Assembly: GCF_000337455.1 (NCBI RefSeq) | Contig: NZ_AOIU01000036.1 | Coordinates: 202,975 to 266,974 of the forward strand | DNA from: Halosimplex carlsbadense 2-9-1 | Lineage (GTDB): Archaea > Halobacteriota > Halobacteria > Halobacteriales > Haloarculaceae | Length of the DNA stretch: 64,000 bases | Reading direction: 5' to 3' | In this document: piece by piece, positions 56,487 through 64,000 of the stretch | How positions within the stretch are numbered: the stretch's first letter is position 1 | Layout: the number at the start of each line of letters is the position of its first letter | Made by a program: the position numbers and the translations under genes | The notes under the pieces: model-generated | What the model saw: only the letters and a program-made list of their open reading frames with translations | The model's database searches: none | What the model was told of the DNA's origin: nothing

Positions 56487-57464
56487 ATGGAGTACGTCCG
56501 ACTCGGCTCGACGGGACTGCAGGTATCGCCCATCTGCCTCGGCACCTGGCGCTTCGGCCTCGAACACGAAGACAGCGGCGTGATGGAGACCGACCGCGAG
56601 GACGCTCACGAACTGCTCGACGCGCTGGAGGAGCGCGGCGGCAACTTCATCGACACCGCCAACGGCTACGGCGGCGGTCGTTCCGAGAAGTGGATCGGCG
56701 AGTGGCTCGAAGACAGGGACCGCGAGGACTACGTGATCGCCTCGAAGTGCTACTGGTCGGACGTGTCTCGCTTCCAGGAGAACCTCTCGAAGAAGAACGT
56801 CAAGGCCGAAGTCGAAGGGTCGCTGGAGAAGCTGGGAACCGATTACCTCGACTTGCTGTATCTGCACCGCTTCGACGACGACACGCCCATCGAGCGCACG
56901 CTTCGGGCGGTCGACGACCTGATCAGCGAGGGCAAGGTCCACTACGTCGGCATCTCCTCCTGTGACGCCTGGAAGCTCACGAAGGGCCTGTGGAAAGCCG
57001 ACGTGAACAACTACGAGGCCTTCTCGGTGACACAGCCCCAGTACTCGGCGACCTACCGCGACCCGGTCTCGGAGTATCTCGACGTCTGTGCCGACCAGGA
57101 CATCGCGGTCTGTCCGTACTCGCCGCTGCACGGCGGGTTCCTCACGGGCAAGTACGAACGGGTCGGCGACGGCGAGGTGGAGACGCCCGACGGGTCGCGG
57201 GGCGACCTCGACGAACACTTCACCGACTGGTATCTCGACGACCAGGCCTGGGACGTCCTCGACGAGATCCGCGCCGTCGCCGACGAGGTCGACGCGACGC
57301 CCGCGCAGGTGTCGCTGCGCTGGCTGATGGACCACGAACGGTTCACGTGCGTCCCGATCGTCGGCGCCCGCACCGTCGACCAGCTCGACGAGAACCTCGA
57401 CGCCATCGAAGTGTCGCTGTCCGACGACCAGTGGGACCGTATCGACGCGGCCACCGAGGCCTGA
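56487..57464 (+). CDS. Aldo/keto reductase
   Basis: 325 residues, TIM barrel. 'NFIDTANGYGGGRSEKWIGEWL' has the catalytic Asp and Tyr, 'VIASKCYW' the Lys and 'YLDLLYLHRFDD' the His. 'IVGARTVDQLDENLDAI' closes the NADPH-binding end. It is the bacterial YghZ/VKbeta-like group. The substrate is not evident. The ATG at 56487 is the family's standard start. Confidence 0.92.
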   Translation: MEYVRLGSTGLQVSPICLGTWRFGLEHEDSGVMETDREDAHELLDALEERGGNFIDTANGYGGGRSEKWIGEWLEDRDREDYVIASKCYWSDVSRFQENLSKKNVKAEVEGSLEKLGTDYLDLLYLHRFDDDTPIERTLRAVDDLISEGKVHYVGISSCDAWKLTKGLWKADVNNYEAFSVTQPQYSATYRDPVSEYLDVCADQDIAVCPYSPLHGGFLTGKYERVGDGEVETPDGSRGDLDEHFTDWYLDDQAWDVLDEIRAVADEVDATPAQVSLRWLMDHERFTCVPIVGARTVDQLDENLDAIEVSLSDDQWDRIDAATEA

Positions 57465-57607
57465 CGGGGGCGTTTCGGTCGCCAACGGCGGCCGGTCGGC
57501 CCTGCGTCCGGTGGTTGTCTGAACCCGCCGTTCGCCGACGTTAAGCACCCATTTCTCGCCGTCCGGCGGTGAATACTAAGGGCGCGGTGGGCCGTACCGG
57601 GTGGCAG

Positions 57608-58795
57608 ATGAGTATCGATCCAGCCGACGGGCCCGCCGCGGTCGTCGTTCCGGCGATCGCCGCACCGAGCAGCGTCGCCTGCGTGCGTTCGCTCGGGAAG
57701 CGCGGGATCCACACCATCGTCGTCTCCGAAGACGAGGACGCCGCCGCCTTCCGGTCGCGTTACGCCGGCGAGACGGTCGTCGTCCCCGACCCCCACGAGG
57801 ATCTGGTCGCCTACAAGGACGCCCTGCTCGCGCTCGCGATGCGGCCGGACGTGCTGACGGTCCTGCCCGTCCGCGAGGAGGACGTGTACGTCCTCGCACA
57901 GCACCGCGAGGCGTTCGAACCCCACGTCGAGACGCCCTGGCCGACCGCCGAGGGACTGCGGCGGGCCCAGGACCGGGTCGAGCTGTTCGACGCCGCCGAA
58001 CGGGCCGGCGTCCCCGTCCCCGACACCCGCCTGCTCGACGAGGTCGACGACTGGGACCGCGAGTGGGTGGTCAAGGGCCGATACACCCTGCTCGCCGACG
58101 CCTACGTCGACGGCCTGCCGCCCGAGCGCTCTCGGGACCCCCCCTCGACGCAGTACCTCAACGGCGACAAACCCGAGGTGGAGACGATCCGGCGTCAGAA
58201 CGGTCACACCCCGATCGTCCAGGAGTTCCTCCCGACGACCGACGAGTACGCCTTCTTCGCGCTGTGCGACGAGGGCGAGCCGGTCAGTACCTTCCAGCAC
58301 CGCCAGGTCCGCGCGTACAACTACGCCGGCGGCCCGAGTTCGTTCCGCGAGTCGGTCTCGATCCCCGAGCTGGACGAGGCCGGTCGCGCGCTGCTGGACG
58401 AGCTGGAGTGGCACGGCCTGGCGATGGTGGAGTTCCTGCGCGACGAGGCCGGCGAGTTCCGGCTGATGGAGATCAACCCGCGGCTGTGGTCGTCGCTCCC
58501 CTTCTCCATCCGAGCGGGCGCGGACTTTCCCCACGACTACTGGCTGCTCGCCCGCGGCGAGCGCGATCGGATCGCCGACGATTACGAGGTCGACACGGCC
58601 GGCCACCTCATCCGGGGCGAGCTCTCTTATCTCCACAGCGTCCTGTTCGACGAGGAGGAGCTCGTCGAGCGGCCGGCCCGCAGCGAGGCGTTCTCGGCGG
58701 TCGCCGAGTCGCTCCGGGAGCACCCCCGCTTCGACTACCTCCGTCTGGACGACCCGCGCCCGTTCGTCCGCGATGCGCTGAACACGCTACGCTGA
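57608..58795 (+). CDS. ATP-grasp carboxylate-amine ligase
   Basis: 395 residues. An N-terminal pre-ATP-grasp domain ('VVVPAIAAPSSVACVRSLGK' is the Rossmann-like start), the central 'DREWVVKGRYTLL' lysine, and the magnesium site 'FRLMEINPRLWSSLPF' are in the order of ATP-grasp ligases (COG3919-like). It would join a carboxylate to an amine or thiol through acyl phosphate. Convergent with two PP-loop genes and near glycosyltransferases, so modification of a surface sugar, peptide or lipid is a reasonable idea. The ATG at 57608 is chosen; the frame opens 13 codons earlier. Confidence 0.85.
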   Translation: MSIDPADGPAAVVVPAIAAPSSVACVRSLGKRGIHTIVVSEDEDAAAFRSRYAGETVVVPDPHEDLVAYKDALLALAMRPDVLTVLPVREEDVYVLAQHREAFEPHVETPWPTAEGLRRAQDRVELFDAAERAGVPVPDTRLLDEVDDWDREWVVKGRYTLLADAYVDGLPPERSRDPPSTQYLNGDKPEVETIRRQNGHTPIVQEFLPTTDEYAFFALCDEGEPVSTFQHRQVRAYNYAGGPSSFRESVSIPELDEAGRALLDELEWHGLAMVEFLRDEAGEFRLMEINPRLWSSLPFSIRAGADFPHDYWLLARGERDRIADDYEVDTAGHLIRGELSYLHSVLFDEEELVERPARSEAFSAVAESLREHPRFDYLRLDDPRPFVRDALNTLR

Positions 58796-58908
58796 CCCGC
58801 GCCGTCACGCCCGAGCGAAGATGCTGCCGCCGGTGGTCCTCGACGCCTGCACCGAGCGCCCGCTTGGCTCCGCCAGCCGCCTCTCCGCCGGTCGCCGCCC
58901 TCGCGCGG

Positions 58909-60309
58909 TCAGGACTTGACGCTATCGTACACCGAGTAGAGGCGCTTGTAGACGGGATACGGCGTCGCGCGGGCGACCGACCGGAGCGCCCGGTCGGCCG
59001 CCGGCGGCTCGGAGCGGTCGGCGATGGCCTCGATGTCCGTCTCCGCCAGCCAGTTCGCGAACCCCCGGGCGCCGTCGACGGGGTAGTCGCGGTCGGGGTC
59101 GACCCGCCGGGCGAACTCCGTCCAGTAGACGCCGTGGTGGTGGTCGACCAGCCAGTTGCCGGCCTCGATCTCCCGGCGGGCCCGCTGGAAGGTCGCCGCG
59201 TCCACGTCGAAGCCGTGGTCGTTCGGGTCGACGCCGGCCATCGCCAGTCCGAACGCCGTTCGCGCGCACTTCTCGCAGCGGTTGCAGTTGCTCGCCTCCG
59301 CCGAGGCCTCGCACGCCCGGACCGGCACGTCGTCGTCGCGCTCGTCGAAGAAGTCGGCGACGACCTCGATCCGGTCCTGGCGGGTGAGCGAGAATCCGTC
59401 GTGGACGACCGTCGTCCCGGTCCAGGCAATCTCGTCGTCGATGGCGGGGTCGGACCCCCAGGGGATCGCCCCGCCGTCCCAGTACTCGAACCGGTCGGGC
59501 GTCGGGAAGCCCTCCCAGTGGCTCGCCGCGATGAACAGCCGCTCCATCCCCTCGGCGACGGCCAGCGGCGCGACCAGCCCCGCGAGCCCCAGGCCGCTCC
59601 CGACGGCGCTGTACCACGCGCCGTCGTGGTGGGGTTTGAACTCCGCGTCCAGTTGCCGGGTGTCGAGGAACTCCAGCATGTTCGAGCGGACGAACTGCGT
59701 CTCCGCGCCGAACCGCTCGCCGTACTCTTCGATCCGCCGGGTCGTGTGCGCCCAGGAGCGGTCGTCGTCGACGCCCACGAGCCAGCCGCGGACGTTGATC
59801 AGCGTCGGGTCCGCCTCGCGGTGACGGGCGTAGGTCGCCAGCGAGTCGACGCCGCCGGTGAACAGCATCCCGGTCTCGCCGTCGACGGTCGAACGCTCGG
59901 TCTCGGGGGCCGACTCGGCGACGACCCGGCCGCCCCGGACGAACGGATACATCCCGTAGAGCGCCGCGCCGACCGTCTCGAGACACGAGAGGAACCGCCG
60001 GTCGACGGTCGGAACCCGAACGTCCGCCCCGACCGCCCACGCGACCGGGCAGACGTGCGCCAGCACCGGGATCGCCAGGATCGACTTCGGCAGGTCCGAG
60101 ACGTCGACGTCGTACTCGACGTAGAAGGGGGAGTCGTCGAAGAACGGGCGCAGCTCGTCGCTGTAGGAGACGGTCGACTCGATGCGGGAGCCCTCGACGG
60201 TGACCGACTCGACGGTGACGGCCGGCGACTCCGCGCCGGGGCCGGACCCGGTCGCTCCGTCGGCGTCGCCGACGGCCGCGATGATCGGGGGGACAGCGGT
60301 TCGGAACAC
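58909..60309 (-). CDS. PP-loop ATPase family protein, copy A
   Basis: 466 residues. 'MLFTGGVDSLATYARHR' (residues 148-164) is a PP-loop, the ATP-pyrophosphatase motif of QueC, NAD synthetase and tRNA-thiolation enzymes. Four cysteines (Cys333, 342, 345, 348 in 'RACEASAEASNCNRCEKC') form a probable metal site. The N-terminal 140 residues are a separate beta-rich part. By family knowledge it activates a carbonyl or carboxylate with ATP; the substrate is unknown. A GTG at 60309 lies about 28 nt after a TATA box (60331-60343). The next gene upstream is a paralogue. Confidence 0.8.
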   Translation of the reverse strand: MFRTAVPPIIAAVGDADGATGSGPGAESPAVTVESVTVEGSRIESTVSYSDELRPFFDDSPFYVEYDVDVSDLPKSILAIPVLAHVCPVAWAVGADVRVPTVDRRFLSCLETVGAALYGMYPFVRGGRVVAESAPETERSTVDGETGMLFTGGVDSLATYARHREADPTLINVRGWLVGVDDDRSWAHTTRRIEEYGERFGAETQFVRSNMLEFLDTRQLDAEFKPHHDGAWYSAVGSGLGLAGLVAPLAVAEGMERLFIAASHWEGFPTPDRFEYWDGGAIPWGSDPAIDDEIAWTGTTVVHDGFSLTRQDRIEVVADFFDERDDDVPVRACEASAEASNCNRCEKCARTAFGLAMAGVDPNDHGFDVDAATFQRARREIEAGNWLVDHHHGVYWTEFARRVDPDRDYPVDGARGFANWLAETDIEAIADRSEPPAADRALRSVARATPYPVYKRLYSVYDSVKS

Positions 60310-60330
60310 GCGGCCGACCAGTAGTGCGCC

Positions 60331-60343
60331 GATATAAAGTATG
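60331..60343 (-). promoter_or_regulatory. TATA box of PP-loop copy A
   Basis: On the minus strand CATACTTTATATC is centred 28 nt before the GTG start at 60309. The same CATACTTTAT core precedes copy B. Confidence 0.6.
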
Positions 60344-60412
60344 CGCCCGATACGGCCGCTCTCGCGGGGTCGGCGCCCGTCTCGGCGGGGACCGCCGGGG
60401 AGGCGCGACCGT

Positions 60413-61861
60413 TCAGGACCGGGGAGACAGTTCGCGCACGGCGTCGTAGGCGGGGGACAGCCGGGCGTACACCGGAGCGGGGACCGCGCGAGCGGCGGCG
60501 CGGACGACCCGGTGGGAGACCGGCGGGCGGGACCTGGCGGCCGCCGCTCGAAGGTCGGCCGTCGCCAGCCAGTCGGCGAACGCGTCGACGCCCGCGAGCG
60601 GGTACGAGGCGTCGGGGTCGACCGCCGCCTGCAGGTCGAGCCAGTAGGCGAGGATGTGGAAGTCGACCAGCCAGTTGCCGGCCTCGATCTCCCGGCGGGC
60701 CCGCTCGAAGGTGGCCGCGTCCACGTCGAAGCCGTGGTCGTTGGGGTCGCGGCCGGCCAGCGCCAGCCCCAGCGCCGTTCGCGCGCATTTCTCGCAGCGG
60801 TCGCAGTTGCTCCCGGTCGCCGACGCCTCGCAGGCCCGGAGCGGCAGGTCCGGCGCGTGCTCGCCGAGGTAGTCGGCCAGCACCTCGACGCGCTCTTGGC
60901 GGGTGATCTCGAAGGCGTCGTGGACGACCGTCGTCCCGCTCCAGGCGATCTCGTCGTCGATCGCCGGGTCCGACCCCCAGGGGATCGCCCCGCCGTCCCA
61001 GTACTCGAACCGCTCGGCCGTCGGGAACCCTTCCCAGTGGGTCGCGGCGAGGTACAGCCGCTCCATCCCCTCGGCGACGGCCAGCGGCGCGCAGAGCCCG
61101 GTCAGTCCCAGCCCGCAGCCGACGGCGCTGTACCACGCGCCGTCGTGACGGGCCTTGTAGTGAGCGTCGAGCATCGCGGTGTCGAGGAACTCCAGCATGT
61201 TCGACTCGACGAACCGGGCGTCCGTACCGAGGCGGTCGGCGTAGTCGGCGATCCGTCGCCTGGTGTGTGCCCACCGCTCGTCGTCGTCGACGCCCACGAG
61301 CCAGCCCCTGACGTTGATCAGCGTCGGGTTCGCCTCGCGGTGGCGAACGTACGTCGCCAGCGAATCGACCCCGCCCGTGAACAGCATGCCGGTGCCGTCC
61401 GCACCGGCGGGGTCGCCCGCGGCGAGGGCCTCCGAGCCGGCTGACCCGGTCGTCACCTGCTCGTCCCACTCGGGCGCACGCTCGACGAAGACGCGCCCGC
61501 CCTCGACGAAGGGATACATCTCGGAGAGCGCGCGACCGACGGTCTCGAGCGAGTCGAGAAAGCGGCGGTCGGCGACCGGGACGCGCACGTCGGCGCCGGC
61601 CGCCCACGCCACCGGACAGACGTGCGCCAGCACCGGGATCGTCAGGATCGATTCGGGCAGGTCGGACACGTCCACACCGTATTCGGCGTAGAAGGGGGAG
61701 TCGTCGAAGAACGGTCGTAACTCGTCGCTGTAGGAGACGGTCGCCTCGATACGAGGGCCGTCGGCGGTGACCGAATCGACGGAGACGACGGGCGACTCGG
61801 CGTCGGGTCCGCTCGCGCTTCGACCGACCACAGACAGAAGGGGTTCGCCACTCGGGATCAC
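60413..61861 (-). CDS. PP-loop ATPase family protein, copy B
   Basis: 482 residues, paralogue of the previous gene and very similar throughout. The PP-loop 'GMLFTGGVDSLATYVRHR' is at about 158-175 and the Cys site 'RACEASATGSNCDRCEKC' is kept. Copy B has a 20-residue Gly/Ala-rich insertion before the PP-loop and a longer tail. The longest frame begins at GTG 61882, but TATA (61884-61895) and the copy A layout favour the GTG at 61861. The two copies have their own promoters, so they are probably used under different conditions or on different substrates. Confidence 0.8.
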   Translation of the reverse strand: MIPSGEPLLSVVGRSASGPDAESPVVSVDSVTADGPRIEATVSYSDELRPFFDDSPFYAEYGVDVSDLPESILTIPVLAHVCPVAWAAGADVRVPVADRRFLDSLETVGRALSEMYPFVEGGRVFVERAPEWDEQVTTGSAGSEALAAGDPAGADGTGMLFTGGVDSLATYVRHREANPTLINVRGWLVGVDDDERWAHTRRRIADYADRLGTDARFVESNMLEFLDTAMLDAHYKARHDGAWYSAVGCGLGLTGLCAPLAVAEGMERLYLAATHWEGFPTAERFEYWDGGAIPWGSDPAIDDEIAWSGTTVVHDAFEITRQERVEVLADYLGEHAPDLPLRACEASATGSNCDRCEKCARTALGLALAGRDPNDHGFDVDAATFERARREIEAGNWLVDFHILAYWLDLQAAVDPDASYPLAGVDAFADWLATADLRAAAARSRPPVSHRVVRAAARAVPAPVYARLSPAYDAVRELSPRS

Positions 61862-61883
61862 GGACCAAACGACTCGCGCCACC

Positions 61884-61895
61884 GGATAAAGTATG
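61884..61895 (-). promoter_or_regulatory. TATA box of PP-loop copy B
   Basis: On the minus strand CATACTTTATCC is centred 28 nt before the GTG at 61861 and only 7 nt before the GTG at 61882. This decides the start in favour of 61861. Confidence 0.55.
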
Positions 61896-61975
61896 TTTCA
61901 GCTATCGGGCGTAGCGCTCCGCCTACGCACAGTTGTCGAGTTGTAACCGGGAGTACCCAACGAGTTGGGGTGTGC

Positions 61976-63217
61976 CTACGCCGGGACCGGCGTCGTGGCC
62001 GGCCGTCGAACGGTTCGGTCGAACAGCACCGCCTCGTGTTCGGCGACGACCGCGTCCCAGTCGTGGGCCCCGGCGGTGACTCGGCCTGCGCGGCCGAGCG
62101 CTCGAGCGTCGACCGCGCCGCCGACCAGGTCGTCGAGCGCGTCGACGAGCCCGTCGGCGGTCCCGTCGTACAGCAAGCCGTTCTCGCCGTCGTCGACCAG
62201 TCGTCGGTGGGCGGGGATGTCCGTGGCGACCACGGGGGTGCCGGCGGCCATGTACTCGAGCAGCTTCGCGGGGAAGCTGATACGGTAGGACTCGACGTCG
62301 GCCAGCGGGGAGACGGCGATATCGGAGTCGGCGAGCACCTCGGGAACCGCCTCGTGGGGAACGATCCCGAGCCAGGTGACCCGGTCGCCGATCCCGAGGT
62401 CGCGCGCCCGCTCGCGGAGGGACGCCATGTAGTCGTCGCCACCGCCGCCGGCGACCCGGAACTCGACGTCGCGGTCGGTCGCCGCGACGGCGTCGAGGAC
62501 GTGTTCGAGCCCGCGGGGCGGACCGATCGAACCGACGTAGGTGATCACCCACGTGTCGTCGGGGCCGCGGGCGGGTTCGCGCGTCGAGTCGACGGCGAAG
62601 CGGTCGGTGTCGACCCCCATCCCGATGACGGCGGCCTCCGAGAGGTCGACGCCGTACTCCAGCTCGGTCGTCTCGCGGATCCCGTCGGTCAGACAGACCA
62701 CCTCCGAGGTGCGGTCGAGCAGGCGACCGACCGCCCAGGCGTACCTGGCTTTGACCGCGATCCGGGCTCGCCTTCGGGGGGACAGTCGCCCGTGGGCGGC
62801 GTCCGAGAGGTCGCGCTTCTGGCGGACGGGGACCGACTGGAGCCCGACGACGAACCGCGAGCCGCCGGCGCGGGCGGCCAGCCACCCCTGGATGATCGTC
62901 TGCTGGAAGCCGTAGACGGCGCCGAAGCGGTAGCGAGCGCCCAGCGCGACGGCGTACAGCGTCGACGCGACGAGGAAGAGCAGTCCCGAAAGGATGGGCA
63001 CCTCGCCGGTCGAAATCTCGTGGTGGACCACGCTGTCGGGGAACTCTCCGTCCTCGTCGCGGTCCGAGAAGCGCCGGCTCAGGACGTGGACAGTGTGGTC
63101 CGCCGAGAGTTTCCGCGAGAGGTAGTGGGGGACGGTCGCGCTGTAGGGCGACGATATCTCGCGGTGGTGGACGAGCAACACCGAGTCGCGGTCGCCGCCC
63201 CCGCCGGACCGACTCAT
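61976..63217 (-). CDS. Glycosyltransferase family 4 (GT-B)
   Basis: 413 residues. The N-terminal Rossmann part is hydrophobic ('LSGLLFLVASTLYAVALG' may be membrane-associated). The C-terminal part has the GT4 phosphate-binding 'ITYVGSIGPPRGLEHVLDAV' and the acidic E-x7-E region 'AKLLEYMAAGTPVVATD'. It transfers a sugar from a nucleotide donor to a lipid-linked or polysaccharide acceptor in the cytoplasm. Its ATG overlaps the stop of a 51-codon ORF upstream (ATGA). Confidence 0.9.
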   Translation of the reverse strand: MSRSGGGGDRDSVLLVHHREISSPYSATVPHYLSRKLSADHTVHVLSRRFSDRDEDGEFPDSVVHHEISTGEVPILSGLLFLVASTLYAVALGARYRFGAVYGFQQTIIQGWLAARAGGSRFVVGLQSVPVRQKRDLSDAAHGRLSPRRRARIAVKARYAWAVGRLLDRTSEVVCLTDGIRETTELEYGVDLSEAAVIGMGVDTDRFAVDSTREPARGPDDTWVITYVGSIGPPRGLEHVLDAVAATDRDVEFRVAGGGGDDYMASLRERARDLGIGDRVTWLGIVPHEAVPEVLADSDIAVSPLADVESYRISFPAKLLEYMAAGTPVVATDIPAHRRLVDDGENGLLYDGTADGLVDALDDLVGGAVDARALGRAGRVTAGAHDWDAVVAEHEAVLFDRTVRRPATTPVPA

Positions 63218-63369
63218 CGGCGGACCCCCGACCAGTCGCGATACGGCCGCGGTGGTTCGCGATACGGTCGAGCGGCTGTCCGGCGGGCACCGGCGACGGT
63301 CGTCGTGCGCGACCGGCCGGCTGCTGGGAGCCGCGGGTCGACGACACCGCGAGTCGCGATACCTGGCAT
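63214..63369 (-). CDS. 51-residue Arg/Pro-rich ORF coupled to the GT4 gene
   Basis: From the ATG at 63369 ('MPGIATRGVVDPRLPAAGR' onward) 51 codons end at a TGA that overlaps the GT4 start codon by 4 nt. A minus-strand TATA-like TTACTTATTG lies at about 63394-63403, about 30 nt before the ATG, so the transcript would begin with this ORF. No motif is visible. The composition could also result from GC-rich non-coding DNA; the overlap is the main support. Confidence 0.35.
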   Translation of the reverse strand: MPGIATRGVVDPRLPAAGRSRTTTVAGARRTAARPYREPPRPYRDWSGVRR

Positions 63370-63652
63370 CGGGCGACCCGACCGACCGACGCCCAATAAG
63401 TAAGAGCCGGGTAACTCGCCGTCGTCGCCAGTCGCCCGGCGACGGCTATCGACCGGATCGAACGGCAACGGTCGTCACAGGCCACGACCGCACCGCGAAC
63501 GACCCCGCACGCCACCCGTTCACACTCGGTAGTCGGTCGCCGAGTGCGTCGCGGCGCTAGCAGAAGGATACCGGAGCGCCCGCCGCCGTCGACGCCGCGT
63601 AATAGTCCATAGGCTGATAATAACATTCCCGGGTGGTCCGGTGAGGTGGCGT
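63370..63652. other. Divergent regulatory region of the glycan locus
   Basis: Together with the short ORF this fills the 435 nt between the GT4 and nucleotide-sugar dehydrogenase genes. It contains the minus-strand TATA noted above and a plus-strand TATA-like GATAATAACA at about 63617-63626, 27-36 nt before the dehydrogenase ATG. Nothing else is recognised. Confidence 0.5.
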
Positions 63653-64000
63653 ATGAGCATCGGCATCTACGGCGTCGGATTCGTCGGCAAGGAGGTCGCG
63701 GAGCTGGCCGTCGAGCGCGGGCGGTCGGTCGCGTGCGTCGACGTGGACCCCTCGGTCGTCGAGCGGATCGAGGCCGAGGAGTACCTCGCGGTCGGCGACC
63801 ACGAGCGCGTCTCGGCGACCACGGACGGCGCGGCGGTCGCCGCCGAGGCCGACACCTGCCTCGTCACCGTCCCGACGCCGGTCGACCGGGCCGAACGGGT
63901 CGACCTGGGTCCGCTGCGGGCGGCCAGCGAGACCATCGCCGAAGGGCTGCGGAGCCGCGACGCGCCCGAGCCCTGCCTCGTCGTCGTCGAGTCGACCATC
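63653..64000 (+). CDS. Nucleotide-sugar 6-dehydrogenase, N-terminal part
   Basis: The first 116 residues, cut by the window end. 'MSIGIYGVGFVGKEVAEL' is the Rossmann GxGxxG of UDP-glucose/UDP-GlcNAc/UDP-ManNAc dehydrogenases, and 'DTCLVTVPTPVDRAERVDL' with the following 'VVVESTI' are the family's next two blocks. It oxidises the sugar C6 to a carboxylate, giving a uronic acid donor. This fits a surface-glycan locus with the GT4, PP-loop and ATP-grasp genes to its left. Which sugar is used cannot be read. Confidence 0.85.
   Translation, partial: MSIGIYGVGFVGKEVAELAVERGRSVACVDVDPSVVERIEAEEYLAVGDHERVSATTDGAAVAAEADTCLVTVPTPVDRAERVDLGPLRAASETIAEGLRSRDAPEPCLVVVESTI

Noticed and set aside
59799-61868. 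A 689-codon frame crossing both PP-loop genes
   Set aside because: Runs in another frame of the same strand, mainly Arg-rich, and spans the promoter between the two PP-loop genes. The PP-loop frames carry the motifs.

Overview
The window is haloarchaeal chromosomal DNA. It is very GC-rich, rich in Asp/Glu codons, has split RNA polymerase genes (rpoB2/rpoB1, rpoA1/rpoA2), a TFB, aIF2-beta, aCPSF1 and NucS, and many promoters with a TATA-like box about 25-30 nt before the start codon (leaderless transcripts). It carries no rRNA, one clear tRNA (Asp) and no CRISPR array. The exact genus cannot be read from the sequence; a Haloarcula-like relative is a guess.

Layout. 0-2.2 kb: the end of a DICT-domain sensor gene and a GT39-type membrane glycosyltransferase. 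2.2-10.5 kb (minus strand): the RNA polymerase operon rpoH-rpoB2-rpoB1-rpoA1-rpoA2-nusA. 10.8-14.4 kb: tRNA-Asp followed by an array of copies of its own 3' end at a 152-bp period, two tandem paralogous small membrane-protein genes (the first frameshifted) and a tnpB-only IS200/IS605-type element. 14.4-30.8 kb: ordinary housekeeping genes, including sppA/DUF4350, hflX, a thioesterase, an alcohol dehydrogenase, an SGNH hydrolase, moaC, nnr, acylphosphatase, a citrate synthase-family gene, an OGG-type glycosylase, aIF2-beta and tfb. 31-42.4 kb: DUF5793, a sirtuin, sucCD, a CHAT-type caspase-like protease next to a DUF3891 gene, a REC-GAF-GAF histidine kinase and nucS. 42.4-47.6 kb (minus): mutS, a Tat lipoprotein and proS. 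47.8-49.4 kb: a second tnpB element carrying a micro-ORF for a ribbon-helix-helix protein. 49.5-57.5 kb: a membrane lipoprotein, a lone E1-alpha dehydrogenase gene, the aCPSF1 ribonuclease, DsbB, a HalX response regulator and an aldo/keto reductase. 57.6-64 kb: an ATP-grasp ligase, two tandem paralogous PP-loop ATPases, a GT4 glycosyltransferase and the start of a nucleotide-sugar dehydrogenase, which looks like the edge of a cell-surface glycan locus.

The most promising undescribed biology is the PP-loop/ATP-grasp/glycosyltransferase locus at the right end, the CHAT protease/DUF3891 pair, the tRNA-Asp 3'-end array, and IS-associated details: an insertion that exchanged one stop codon for another, and an IS-borne RHH micro-protein facing tnpB across a perfect dyad. 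Several genes are preceded by short ORFs under 60 codons placed as leaders (before aCPSF1, the E1-alpha gene and the GT4 gene). All functional assignments rest on motif recognition by eye; no database search was run.
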